NCBI GenBank assembly: GCA_030063045.1
Contig: JAQSEB010000055.1
Coordinates: 1,612,001 to 1,676,000, forward strand
Direction: 5' to 3'
Length of the DNA: 64,000 nt
From: Pratylenchus scribneri
Taxonomy: Eukaryota > Nematoda > Chromadorea > Rhabditida > Pratylenchidae
Shown here: in pieces, positions 1 through 12,169 of the stretch
Layout: every line of letters begins with the position of its first letter
Numbering within the stretch: position 1 is the first letter of the stretch
Made by a program: the position numbers and the translations under genes
The notes under the pieces: generated by a model
What the model was told of the DNA's origin: nothing
Seen by the model: only the letters and a program-made list of their open reading frames with translations
Database searches by the model: none

Positions 1-447
1 GCTCAAATTTGAAGATCTGCAAATATAAAATTGGGAATAATAAAATTGGTAATATATTTTTTATTCAAATGATTATTTTTGGGTTTGCATTGCCCTTGAA
101 AATACATTGATTATTTGAAAAAAAAACTCGTTTTCCATATTTTTTTGTATACCTTTAATTTAAGTATTTATGAGTATTTTATATTATTAGGAATGTTTTG
201 AAATTTTCTTTAATTTATTTTGTACTACTATAATATTTTAATTAAAAATTTTTAGTAAAAAATTTTCTAAAAAAATCATTAAAAGGGAAAAAAATTAGTT
301 ATTTATTTTTTAATCAAAAATTTAAATATTGGAAAATTATAGGCAATTTTTTTCGTTCATATAAATTTGGAACATTTATATTATATAAATATAAAAAATA
401 TTAGATAATTTAAATAAAATATTTTTAGAACAAACTTTATTGGACAC

Positions 448-3400
448 TTGAAAAAAGAAGTTGTTGTCAGCACAAAATTGTAAATCCGCCAGAAAATTGA
501 CACCATCTTCACCATATTTTTGTATACCGTCCCAAATGGATAATACAATTCCATATTTATCATTGCAAAGTAATTTAATTGTATATTCGCCCAATTGTTT
601 GTTTGATTGTACACAGACTCTTCCAACCTTTGCCTCGTTATCTATTGATTTTGTAATTTATTAAATAATTATATTTATTTGTAAATTCCAAATAAAAGAA
701 AATGTTTATTTTCGAATTTTCTGATTAAATTCTAATTAGCTAAAGTATAGGATATAGCTTAGATATTTTATTTTTCCTATTAGTGACCCGGTTATTAATT
801 TTCAGAGATCCTCTTAAAAGAGTTATTAATAGAGAGGGTTTCTAATAGTGAGAGTTTACTTATAGGAAAATATGTTAGACTAGATTAAATAATATTTCGG
901 TCATCTCTCATCACTATTTTGGCAAGGAAATCCTTTCAGAATATTGGCATTTATTTTTTAAATTCGCTGTTTTACTAAAACTCAGCTGTGAAAACTAATC
1001 AAAGACCTGAATTAAATAGCAAATAAGTTTTTTTTAATATATTTAAATTATTATATTTAAATCTTTAAATTTACTTATTTCCATCCCACACATATGTAAA
1101 GCAGTGCGTCGATAATATTTTGCATTATTTGAATCTGTATAAATTGCAATCCGTCCTTTACATTGTCCTCTATTCGGGCATCGCCAATAATCTGGTTTCA
1201 TTTTGTCTGGATTTTCTTTATTTCCTTTTTGCTTATCATGAGTATAGGTAAAATTTTTAAATTTTTTTCTGTAAAGTAATTCAATCCATTCATTTTCTAA
1301 ATTAAAATATTTTTGGAAAAATGTTAATTAAATTTATATTTAAATTTAAGACTGAATAAATTAACTATTAAATTTAGTTTTTATTAATATATTCAGTTCG
1401 AATTTATTTTTATTAATATATTCAGTTCGAATTTATTTTTATTAATATATTCAGTTCGAATTTAATTATTCTTTTTATTATAATATTATTTTTATTTTTA
1501 CTCACCTGTTAGTTTGGGTAATGTTGATATTTTTGATTCTATATCAAAAACTGAAATAAAATAATTATAAAAGATACCATCGAAATAAAATAGAAATATC
1601 AATAAAAATATTATTTTTTGAAACAATCAAATTTATAAATTAATAAAGGAAATATAGGTTTGGGGGTCTAGGAAAAACCACTGAACCTTTATAAATAGGG
1701 AGCAAATAGGTACCCAAATAGGTCGAAAAAAAGGCCAAAATGGTTTTTTTATTAAATCGTTTAAAACTCATAAATGGGCATTAAACTTTAAAAATAACAA
1801 ATTTCTTTTTTTTTCCTAATTTTTCCTTGTGAAATTCGCCTATTATAAGTTTATATATTAAATTTTGAGTATCAAACATCGCATAATCTCATTGCTGATG
1901 CTGAAGCAAGGATGCGGAAATTTGGAATAGAGGGAAAATAATTTTAAAATTTAGAAATTACATTTTTAAAGATATTGAGTTCTTTGAGCAAGATTCTGAA
2001 TTCGGATTTTCGATAATTTCTATCTTGTTAATTTATTGTCAACTTTACTAGCATAAAAAACAAAGGGGGACCAAGGAAATTTTGGGTAAGCTCATTCGAT
2101 GCAGCTCGACGAGTGAATTGAATGCTGTCATTTTTAGATTGAAATATTTCTAAAATTCAAAGTTTATAGTGAAAATAATATTAGCCTTTTTAGAATTTTT
2201 GTTTTTGAGAATAAAAAAATGAACCCCATTTGTCATAAAAACTCGATGTGTGAATTTAAAAATCCAATAATTTTAACAATTTTTCAAATTTTTTCTAAAA
2301 TTTATGCAAAAAATCAAAAATTTCTAGAAAATATGGGAAAATAGGTGCATAATAGGTCGTAAAAGTCCAAAATAGGTTTTTAGGTGGAAAGTGCCAAAAT
2401 AAGTGAAAATAGGTCAAAAAATCTCGCGTCCAAGTAAAAGAAAAACCTTAAAAACACGTTTTTGAACATTTCAGATACACACCTATTCGCATACAAAATA
2501 GGTTAAAACCTAAAAATCCGCTCCCTATTTATATTTTGCAATTTTCATTGTTTTTTTTTCTCAATTTTCATTGTTATTTCACAAAATTAAATTCCATCCA
2601 ATTAATAATAGTATATTATACGAAAAATTGCTTTATTGAATTAAATTAATACATTTTTGAATTTAATATCATCAGCATAATGTAATTCTATTATTTAAAA
2701 CAATAAAAGTTTTCACATTTTTAAATTTATTTAAAAATTATTATTAAAGCAAGAATTTTAATTTCTTTACAATTAAAAACCTAGATTTTACAATATTCAT
2801 CTTAAGATTTTTTTTAATTTAAGAAATAAAATAACATAAAAAGGCACTGCATGTTTAAACCAAAAAATTCCTTTATATCTAGATTATTAATATAAAAAAT
2901 TCACCAAAAATTCGCAAAGATCATTAATATATAATTGTTTATCATAATAAAGTACTTACATCTTGTTGTCATTTCATTTTTCCGATCCTTTGGGTTTAAT
3001 GACTTTATATGCGTAATTTTTTTGCCAAAATTTTCAGGTAAGTGTATTGTTTGCGGAGTTGGCGAAAATTTTGGATTCCATGGTGAAATTTTCATGATTT
3101 TTTGTGATGGAGTAATTTCCAGCAAATTTTTTGATTTTTCGGATTTTTGGGCCCTTTGTATTGGTTGAGCGGATTCATATACAATATTCTTATGTTGAGG
3201 CGAAATTATTTCATCATCTAATTAAAAAGTAAAATGATAATAGGTTAAATAATAGGTTAACCGAAATTTGCGGCACCTAATTTTGCGGCTCTCAGCAAAA
3301 ATGAAATTTGTAGCTTATTATTACGCATCCTCCGATTTCCGAAGCTTAATACTAAATTTTAAGATTCATCCTCCGAGTCTTTAAAACCTTAAACTTGACC

Positions 3401-5071
3401 CTAAATTTCGCACTGTTATCCGTTATATATGTTAATGTTTTCGATAAAGCCGCAAAATTCGGGGTCGCAAATTACACCACACGAAACAATAGGATATTTT
3501 CACATTATCTGCCCTTTAATTATTTCGTAGACTTATTTTGAGAGCTAATCACGATTCTAAGATCATTTTTACGACACTTTTATCTATTGGTATTGTATTG
3601 AAATTTTAGCATGAATGAAATGAAAAATGAAGATGATGTTTTTAGTGAAATTTTATATATAGCTAATTCGACATAACTCGAAATCAGCGAGCTCTGAATT
3701 GAATGTTGCTGCCATTTTTATTATGTAAATAAATCGTATTATGACAATTGCGGACGAAATGATCTGGTGCCGATATTGATAAAACTGTAAGCATAAAATT
3801 AGCTGCAAAATGACATCAAAGCATTAGCCAATGTTGAACGAGTTATGGCCAAAAAATCGTTGGTTTATTTAAAATTATGTTTTTGGCTGTTTTTTGGCCA
3901 TAACTCGATGAATATTTAATATTTATCTATGCTTTTGGTGTTATTTTATAACTAATTTTATGCTTGATAAAATGCTCTAAAAATGACATAACAGCTTTAA
4001 CACTCTCGGCGCCAGACCATTTCTCCTGCATTGTTATTTTATAATAATTTAAATCAAAATTAATGTGTAAAATTTAAAAAATTTTACAATACCTACCACT
4101 TGAAATTTTCCTCTTTCTTTCGGTATTAGAATGTGAAATCGATTCCAATGGTTTACTTTGAGACGATTCTGTTTCTAATTGCTTTAAGAATTCATGAAAT
4201 TTTTCTTCTGAATTCATGCTAGCTTTTCGGGATACTGGCTCAACATTTTTATATGATTCAAAGTCGACTAAATAAAATAATTAATTATATTTTTTTATAT
4301 ATTTGTTTTACATTGTGGTGTTAATGGATATTCAAACAAATTTTGTGGCATTTTTTGTGCTGATGCTATTTCTTCATCTATAAAATAAAATTTTTTCATT
4401 ATTAAAATTAATATTTTTCCAAACTGTTTGTAATGCTTCCTTGCCTTTGCTTTTTGTTCGGGTGAAATTCTTGTGATTCGCTTTGTTGATTTTCAATCAT
4501 CAAAGGTAATTGTTGCTGCTGCTTTTGCAAATGTTGCTTTTCCTTAATTTTTTTCTGATCAATTCTTTCCTTCCTTTTTTCAAAAAATGTTCCAAGTGAT
4601 TGTTTAATTTTTGCTAAAAATGATAATATTAAATGTTAATAGATTCTAACGATATTTCAATTTTATATTAATTAATTCATTCATTTTTAATTATTTCACT
4701 AAAATATTTTATTAAATTTAACCAGCTTGTTCACGTTCCCGTTGCTGTTCAGCTTCCGCCATCATCCGCATCAATATTTGTTGTTCTTCGTTTTCATGCT
4801 GTCCATGTTCCAATAATTGTCTATACATTTCAAAATGTTGCTGCTGTTGTTCTTCTGCTAATCGATTTAATTGTGATTGGTAAAAGTCTGGCTTATTTTT
4901 GGCATTTTGCAGATTAGTTTCTTTTAGACTATCATCGACGTGTGTTACGAATGGGTTCAAGGATTCCAAAATACGGAAATTCTCATCACCAACACCAAAT
5001 GTCAAATTTTCGAATAGATGAGAAGAAAAAATTAATAAATAGAATAAAAAGGTATTTGCCAGTTTCTTCAT
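448..5071 (-). CDS. Secreted Gln-rich protein with FLYWCH-like zinc finger (8 exons, may extend past window start)
   Basis: Exons on the minus strand: 5071-4723, 4613-4425, 4377-4312, 4267-4097, 3217-2960, 1550-1506, 1296-1075, 641-448. All but the last junction are phase 1 and the frame stays open (about 498 aa). Residues 1-20 are a hydrophobic signal peptide starting MKKLANTFLFYLLIF. Next comes a Gln/Glu-rich coiled region (QQQQHFEMYRQ, then QLPLMIENQQ), then a Lys/Ser/Pro-rich linker with basic patches (ERKRK, KKQRQ). Exon 7 holds FTYTHDK...YWRCPNRGQCKGRIAIY...LHMC, which fits the FLYWCH pattern W-x-C-x(n)-C-K-x-R...H, although the last ligand pair reads H-x-C. Exon 8 (CVQSNKQLGEYTIKLL...) is unrecognised. 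If exon 8 does not splice, it stops at 376. The donor of exon 1 (gttaaa) is weak. The FLYWCH assignment is inference; the known role of that family is DNA or protein binding. Confidence 0.6.
1378..1465. repeat. 29-bp tandem repeat, three copies
   Basis: Three near-identical units of about 29 bp containing ATTAATATATTCAGTTCGAA lie in the intron between exons 6 and 7 of the minus-strand FLYWCH-like gene. Confidence 0.85.
1655..2535. repeat. Intronic repeat with short inverted ends (possible degraded element)
   Basis: The stretch begins and ends with inverted copies of TATAAATAGGGAGC (about 1690-1703 and 2520-2533). The interior is rich in AAATAGGT words in the left and right parts. No ORF of interest is present. 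It lies in the long intron between exons 5 and 6 of the FLYWCH-like gene. It could be an old transposable-element remnant. Confidence 0.4.
3741..4034. repeat. Imperfect palindromic MITE-like repeat, copy 1
   Basis: The ends are imperfect inverted repeats (GACGAAATGATCTGGTGCCG against CGGCGCCAGACCATTTCTCC). The middle carries a self-complementary segment (ATGGCCAAAAAA ... TTTTTTGGCCAT followed by AACTCGATGAATATT). A diverged second copy lies at 12170-12493. Copy 1 sits in the intron between exons 4 and 5 of the FLYWCH-like gene. It encodes no protein. Confidence 0.75.
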
Positions 5072-6381
5072 ATTATTTTCTTTAATTTAGTTGAGGTAAA
5101 ATTATTAAATTATATATTTATTTAACCTTACATAGCTATTTTAGAATATGGTAAAAATATTTAATGAAATCATTTATAAATTTACTTTTTTAGTTGTTAT
5201 ATTTTTAAAATTTTAAGAAATAGAATTAAAAATAAATAAAATTTTAGAGGACATTATCGGATTTTAATGACTATATCATATTTTCGGATAAGATAGTTCC
5301 TTGTCGCTCTATGGCTACGAGAATAGACCAGTTACAGTATTGGCGGTAATGAAAAATGCCCTCAAAAAAATATTATAAAATAACATAAAAAAGTATCAAG
5401 TGATTATCTAATTCAAAAAGCCTAAATTATGGTTGATATTCATAAAATCAAAACAAAATGAGAATTTTGATGCGAGCGGCAAAATTCATTTTCCTTCTAA
5501 AAAAGAAGGAGATACATTGGGAATTGGAATATTGGATGGGGTTGGGAATGGTTCCTCGAGGCTCATTTCCTTGCTGGATTGCATCAAGCCTCGCTCACTA
5601 TGGCTATCGCCAGGCGCTCGAGGCCCATTGATAAGGAATTATAAAAATGGCCAGCTAATAAATCAATCAATTTAAAGCCCATGGGTTAATTTTATATAAT
5701 GTATATTGGGTGGATGTAGCGTGGCAGCGCGCGGCGTAACAAGCCCCTTGGATCAATATAGAAATGTAGAGTGACGAGTGACGTTCATATTGCATCATTA
5801 TTGGGGGGGGGGGGGGGGGGGGGGGGGGGAGAGAAGTAAAATATGTCGAATTTCGACTCCGACTATGCTCCATTACAGAGATGAATAGAGATGAATTCGG
5901 AGTCGAAAATTTTATCAAATTCCGGACTCGAGTTGATTCCGAATTTTTTGGAAATTTTTTTTTAGATAATTTTTGCCTCCTATTTTTATTTTTTTAAAAA
6001 TTTTTTTCCAAGATAAAATTTAAAGTGTAAAATTGTCATTTGTCAACTAATTAATTAATTAAACATTATTTGAAATATAAAAAATAGTAAAGTGTTCATT
6101 TTTTTTAAATTTTCGGCTTTAATTTTTTTATTTCTTTCAAAAGTTTTTATAGTTTTAATAATTTTTGACATAAATTTATAATAAAATAAAAATTCTAAAA
6201 AAATTAACTTTTTTGGGAATACTAAAAACCAACAGTCCTTTTTAAGTAGAATGCAATTATTCAAAAGAAGACTCACTCAATTTTAATGAGAATTAAACAA
6301 ACTTTTGAACAATTCCCGAATTGGATTCAGAATTGAATTTAAAACTAGAAAGGTTGGAATCAGGGTCAGAGTTAATAATTA
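5072..6381. other. Intergenic region with 27-G homopolymer
   Basis: No convincing gene. A run of 27 G lies at 5803-5829. Short repeated words such as TTCGACTCCGA and its inverted form (ATTCGGAGTCGAAAA) flank it at about 5850-5910, suggesting a degenerate repeat. A GC-richer patch at 5460-5640 has an 80-codon open frame but no recognisable protein. Confidence 0.6.
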
Positions 6382-6902
6382 AGGCCTGTGTCCATTCGAG
6401 CTGTCGCTGGTCGAGTGGCTGGTTGCTGGTCGATGGTCGCTGGCAAGTTGATGGTTTCTATTGACACGCTATTGTCTATTCGGAAATTTGTTTTCGTTGC
6501 TGGTCGCTGGTTGCTGGCCGAGTCGCTGGTCGCTGGCCTCGTCGCTGGTCGAGTCGCTGGCCGGGGTGTGTCCATTGGTCAAACCAGCGACCAGCAACGA
6601 GGCCAGCAACGGCGCCAGCAACGAAACAAAAAATTTGAATCGTTGCTGGTCGCTGGTCGCTGGCCGAGTCGCTGGCAGGGGTGTGTCCATTCATAAAAAT
6701 TAGTCATCGCTGGGCCAGCGACGGTGCCAGCAACCAGCGACCAGCAACGATGAATGGACAATAGCCAGCTACCAGCAACGAGGCCAGCAACCATCAACCA
6801 AGCCAGCGACCAGCAACCAGCGAGGAATGGACACACCCAAACCGTCGCTGGTCGCTGGTTTCCTTTGCAGCGACCAGCGACGACATGAATGGACACAGGC
6901 CT
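6382..6902. mobile_element. 521-bp foldback MITE with TTA target duplication (PIF/Harbinger-like)
   Basis: Terminal inverted repeats AGGCCTGTGTCCATTC / GAATGGACACAGGCCT are exact. TTA flanks both sides (6379-6381 and 6903-6905), the 3-bp duplication typical of PIF/Harbinger elements. The whole interior is built from short GCTGGTCGCTGG words on the left and the complementary CCAGCGACCAGC on the right, so the element could fold into one long hairpin. It has no transposase. The overlapping open frames on both strands are by-products of the repeat. Superfamily assignment is inference from the duplication length and termini. Confidence 0.8.
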
Positions 6903-8622
6903 TTATGAAAAGCACAGCATTGGGGAAAGGCAATGGAAAGTGGAAACTAATTGATGAAGAGAATTAGGGTGAGTTAAGATTTATGAAAAAACAGAACACT
7001 GGGGGAAAGGTAATGAAAGCCCATTGACGAAGGTGAAGTAGGATGGCGCGAGCGAATAAGCTGATCAATTGATAGCCAATGGATGGTAGCTTGATCGATT
7101 CGAGGGGATATTGGGGGTAAAATAATTTTATTAAATAAACTCTTTCCCCCTTCTATTAGCCAATTATTGATCGAGAGTGGATCCAAAAGCAAAGGATATT
7201 TTGTTTTGCTCAATTTTATATATTTTATGGGTAAAAATTATATAAAAATGGCAGTGGAATTTTTCTGTTGAAACAAATGTTAACTTTGAAATTTTGTTTT
7301 GAAATTCAAAAATATAAAAAATAGAATATTTGGGCCAAAAATGGTCCAAATATTTGATCTCACCAATATGCCTAAACTTTAATGGGATCAATTTTTGAGG
7401 AGATTAGTAATTTTATGATCATTTGATAATTAAATGGCATTTAGAGGAATGGGAAGAATTTGCATAATCATCTTCATAGTTAAATTCGACTATTTTGACA
7501 ATATGATTAGAATTTTCATCAGCATAAGGAATTAATTGGTTGGAATAAAATGTTGAAATCTGAGATTTTTTCCATTGCTTTCTCAATTATTGTACTGTCC
7601 TTATTCCTTCTTACTTTTCGCTAAAGATCGGCGAATTTTGCTTTTAAAGATTGCCCATTTACCGGGGCAATTTTCCATTTTATACAAAACTTATTTGTAC
7701 AGCCTACATCCTGGATTTATTAGCCCCGCACTCCTCTTCCCTAATCTATTGTCTTTGTCAAAGTGTCTTTCGTGGCCAAATATTCTTGTTCCATTTAAGA
7801 TTGCGTCCAGCTTTCTCCAATTCGGATTTTGGCCAATGTAGACAAGAAATCCTATATATTTTATGAATTATAGTGACATACAACGAAAATATCATTTATG
7901 CATAAATTTTTATTAAAATTGATGGACAGTGAAAAATCCAAATTTGAGAAAGTAAAAAAGGAAGATGGAAAATTCCCTCAAATATTTAAATATTTCCTAA
8001 GAAAATTTGGTACAAAAAAGAAATAACTCTAACTAAGACTAGTTTTGAGGGAAGCTTCCTCAAAAATGAATGCAAAACTTTAAAACGTTTATTGTTAACT
8101 TTAACTACTATTTCCCTAGAAATTGGAGGAAGAATAAAGGGATCCCTTTTTACTAATTTAGAAAATTTTTCCTAAAATCGAAATGAATATTTCCTTCATT
8201 CATTCATTCATTCTTTTGCGGTCTCTGTCGTCTGTCTAGTGACGTTAATCGTTGATGCCTCTGCTGGAACCCAGACGGTGGTGATCAAGCGAAACCGAAA
8301 ACAACTTCTACGAACCCATTACCCCAAGCCCAAGCCCAAGCCCAAGCCCATAACCATCCCCAAATTCCAATTCAAACCTCGCCAATTCCTAAACGAAAAA
8401 TTCTTCCTCTTCCTCTCATTTTCCTATTATCTTTTTTCGAAAATCGAGCGACGGCATAGGCTTATTTAATATTTACGAAAGATTTATGTGATTTTTATTT
8501 GTCTCATTTTGTTGCCAACAATCCATTGAATATTAAATTCCATTCATATCCAAATTCCATTAATTTTTTGGAATAAATTTTACTTCTATTATTCGAATAA
8601 TATATTCCAATTATTAGTTACA
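6903..8622. other. Intergenic region, no gene recognised
   Basis: I see no supportable gene. There is a (TTCA)n microsatellite at about 8192-8213 and a fourfold AAGCCC tandem at about 8325-8350, which makes a short KPKPKPKP open frame without other support. The region immediately upstream of 8623 should hold the promoter or trans-splice acceptor of the next gene. Confidence 0.5.
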
Positions 8623-10569
8623 ATGTTTTATGAAGAAAAAAAATCAAATTCAATGTTGCCATTTTTCCTTCTTTCAATATTTTTAATTCCCCTCTTCATC
8701 AATAACACTGCCAGTATGGAAGCTTCTTGCACGGATGGTAATTTTATTTTATTTTTAGCATTAAAATGTATCATAGATAAGAAAGTTGAACATTTTTTTA
8801 TATATTTATATAAAAAATTTGAAATTCATTAATTTTTTCAAGTAGCGAAAAAGTTTTTGCAGCCAATTTGACTATATTTTTATGGCAATACAAGAAAATT
8901 CCAAGCTTCGTGATATTATTCAAAAACCGACTACGAAGAGTGAGCTTTTTCGGTTTTCCCAAGTAAAAATTTTTCCCTTTTGATTTTTGGTTCATATTTG
9001 ATATTAGTAATTAGCACTATGTAATAAAAAAATTATTTGATGGTATAAATTTTTGCAGAATTAGACGAAGATCCGGATGTACAAAATATTAATGTGGTTT
9101 ATGAAATTTTGTTCAGTGATATGAAAAATTTTTACGATGAAAAACATATGGACTATTCTCAAAGGGAAATTGCTTTATTCTTTTATAAAAAATTTTGTTG
9201 GTCCATTTTGACCAATTATGAACATTTGGAAAAGGAAACTGAGGAATTTCGTGAACACTTCCAGCAAATCTTAAAAGAATATGAAGTTTTCAGTGAGCAA
9301 ATGATAATGCTAGACACAAAGACTTGCAATTTCTATAAAATGTTTATGCGAGTGATTTTTGACGAAATTCTGGTGAAAAGTGAACATTGGAGGGAATATA
9401 TTCGCTTTAATATCCGTCATTTCTTTTGGCTGGATAATCAAGTTATTTTTTATTATATCCTTTTAAATAATAAAATCATGTTAGCATTTTTTGATTTATC
9501 ACATTATGTATTTATAAGACTCAATATCTCATTGAGTCTTATAAGTTAAAGTACAAATGCATAATAAGTAATCAAGGATGAACCAAATTTTGAAATGTTT
9601 AGAAAATTAAATAAAAATTAAAAATCGTAGATGGATAAATATATAGAATATATTAGCCAAAGTAATGCTTTTTAGGAAACTATCCTTTAATTCTGACCAA
9701 GCTAATATATAAAATTATTATAATATAATTTGTCTACATTTTAATAAAACAAAATCATCAAATTTGGTTCAATTTTTAATGGGTTTTTAATTCAGTGGGA
9801 AATAAAAACGAAAAAATTCTTGAAAGATAAAAAAATGAATTGGCAATCAAAAGAAAATTGCAAGAAAAAAGAATGCAATAATTTGATAAAATATTTGACT
9901 GAAAATTCACAAACTTATGCGGCAAATTATTGGTCGTTGAAATGGCTACTAGACAATTCGTCAGAATTCATCCAAAATATCAGGGAAAAGTTTAGTAAGG
10001 AAGTGAAAAGACGCATTTTTATTCTAACCGGCCCAATAGGCTTTGACCACTTGGAATTGACAAGAATGGCTAAACTAAAAATTGGTAAATGTATTAAAGT
10101 AAAAAAAATAAAAAATAAATTAAAATAACAACAATAATATTTTCTTGAAGCATATTTTTAATTGAGTTAAAAAGCTCCTGAAATTGCGATAAAATTATAC
10201 ACTGTCATTAAATATATTCTGAATTTAATTTTATTAGAACTACCTGTAAAAATATGTAAAAATTTTTTCAGAATCTTCAATTCCTGAATTTGTCCAAATC
10301 TGTTTGAAAAGGTAAGATTTTACTCTTTATTGTATAAAATGTAATGTAAATCAAAAAAATGTTCATGATTCGACGAAAGCACTTTCCCTAATTTTTCTTT
10401 AAAGTCAAAATTAATACAAAAATTTTCACAAATATATCGAAATTAAGTTTTAAACTTAAAATAATTTTTTCTATTTTTTCCAATTTTTATATCTTTAATG
10501 GAGTTTTGCTAATGTTAAGTGATTTTGTCGACTCTAATTTGAATTTGTTTTAGTGATTTTAAATATTGA
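8623..10569 (+). CDS. Secreted protein of unknown function (5 exons)
   Basis: Exons 8623-8737, 9059-9441, 9796-10084, 10272-10311 and probably 10554-10569. Phases 1,0,1,2 agree and give about 280 aa. Residues 12-29 (LPFFLLSIFLIPLFINNT) form a signal peptide or anchor after a short charged start. There is a second ATG at residue 11. The mature part is highly charged and apparently alpha-helical (EHLEKETEEFREHFQQ) with scattered Cys residues. I recognise no domain. The final exon is uncertain: another acceptor near 10520 would give a slightly different short C-terminus. It heads a same-strand cluster; the next start codon is only about 100 bp downstream. A secreted effector or lumenal protein are both possible; I cannot choose. 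Confidence 0.6.
9512..9544. other. Perfect 14-bp-arm hairpin in an intron
   Basis: TTATAAGACTCAAT and its exact reverse complement are separated by 5 nt (ATCTC), inside intron 2 of the secreted unknown gene. It could be a transcription terminator-like or structural RNA element, or chance. Confidence 0.7.
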
Positions 10570-10668
10570 AACCATTATAAATACATTAATTACTTTTTTT
10601 AAACAAAAGAAAAAAAGCAAATTCTTTTTATAACGGAAATCACAATTTAATTAAGATATTTAATTGGG

Positions 10669-11046
10669 ATGGAAGATTCAAGAAGATATCAACTAAGAAT
10701 GTCGATCAGTTTGCTGATAAACAATTTTTTCAAATTTCGTCAATCTATGAATGATACAAAGAAAAAAAGTGAAGAAAACAAACAAAATTTGGCCAAATTT
10801 GATCGAATATTTAACAAAATTAATGGCATTCTGAGTTCAATTTCTGATTTGGAGGATGTAAACATTTTAAATGATGAAGGGAAATTGGAGCATGCACTTT
10901 GCATTCTGATCAAATTATATGAAATATCCGATGATGGAATTCCGAAAATAAAAATAGAAAGTTTTGCCGCAATGAATGAAGATGATTTGTTTGAATCAAA
11001 TTTGAATGTGGAATTGATGGAAAGGAAATTTTTGTATATTATATAA
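10669..11046 (+). CDS. Hypothetical charged helical protein, single exon
   Basis: An ATG-initiated 125-aa frame beginning MEDSRRYQLRMSISLL. The composition is Lys/Glu/Asn-rich with heptad-like stretches and no membrane segment or signal peptide. It starts about 100 bp after the preceding gene on the same strand, compatible with an operon or with being a downstream exon of a larger unit. No family is recognised. The codon use matches neighbouring exons and the frame is long for such AT-rich DNA, so it is probably real. Confidence 0.5.
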   Translation: MEDSRRYQLRMSISLLINNFFKFRQSMNDTKKKSEENKQNLAKFDRIFNKINGILSSISDLEDVNILNDEGKLEHALCILIKLYEISDDGIPKIKIESFAAMNEDDLFESNLNVELMERKFLYII

Positions 11047-11291
11047 ATAATATATAGCTAAAAATTATTTTTATTTTTAATGCAAATTATATAAAAAAAA
11101 TTTGCAAAATTTATGTAGGAAAAATGTTTTAAGCAATTAAAAATAAAAGTCTTTAATAATAATTTTTTAGCTTTTTTAAAAAATATTTTGCATCAATATT
11201 TAATCATAATCCTATTTATATTAATTGTAGAACAATTTTAACCAATTATAAGATTTCGCTATCAAGTTAAAAAGAAAAATGTTTATATATA

Positions 11292-11992
11292 TGTTGCGGG
11301 CATTATTGATTGCCGGGCAAAATTGATTGAAGATCAAAATAATTAAAAATATCCGGATATAGGGGGATTAAGCCGAATTAAGCCTCGAAATAGATGGGAA
11401 ATGGTCTGTATGGCCAGTGAAAGGTAAGTGCATGAGATTGCGCGGTATAAATCCAGATATAAAGGGTTTAAGGTGGATTTAAGAGGATTAAGCTGGATTA
11501 AGCCTAGTTAGGGACTAGGGATTAGGGTTAGGGGTTCGGAGCATAGGATTCTCGCGAAGCCGGAAGCAAAACAGCCTAAATCAAGACTCGCATCCATCCA
11601 TTTCGGGACTAAATCCCCATTAATCTTCCTTAATCCCTCTATAACCGTATTATTCCGCGCACTCTCCGGTCCTCTGTTATACTTCTCCAATATTATAATG
11701 GTCTTCGGCCCATTTCCCATCCATTTCGGGGCTTAATCCGCATTCATCCCCCTATATCCGGCTTTATCCCGAGCATTCTCATGCACTTCTACGACCTTCC
11801 ACTGGCCCTACTGACCATTTCCCATCTACTATTTCGAGGCTTAATCCGGTTTAATCCCCCTAAATACACCTTAATCCCCCTATATCCGATATTTTTAATT
11901 ATTTTAATCTTCAATCAGTTTTGCCCGAGCAAAATCAGTTTTGACCAGCAGGCAAAATCAATTTTGACCGTCAATCAATAATGCCCGCAACA
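11292..11992. mobile_element. 701-bp foldback element, TGTTGCGGG termini, TA target duplication
   Basis: The arms are inverted repeats of about 300 bp (TGTTGCGGGCATTATTGATTG at each end, then shared blocks such as CGGATATAGGGGGATTAA, TAAGCCTCGAAATAG and GATGGGAAATGG). TA flanks both ends. The centre holds ATTAGGGTTAGGGGTTCGGAGC, a core also seen in the elements at 28594 and 50442. No transposase is encoded. The TA duplication suggests Tc1/mariner-type mobilisation, which is inference. Confidence 0.85.
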
Positions 11993-12169
11993 TACATTAA
12001 AAACTTTAATTTTGATTAAATTTTTTAAAAATTATTAAAATTCTATTTAATAAAATTCATTTAAATTTAAAATCACTTCATTAATTTTTAACTAATCTAA
12101 AATAAATAAAATCATTAAATTAACAATAATTCTCTTTAAATCGATAGCTAACCGACATTTTCAGATTAG

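Noticed and set aside
6388..6896. Several overlapping 70-105 codon frames on both strands
   Set aside because: They are all generated by the GCTGGTCGC repeat of the foldback element; no start context or homology.
8239..8469. Frame with KPKPKPKP
   Set aside because: No ATG, the repeat is a simple AAGCCC tandem, and there are no splice partners or homology.
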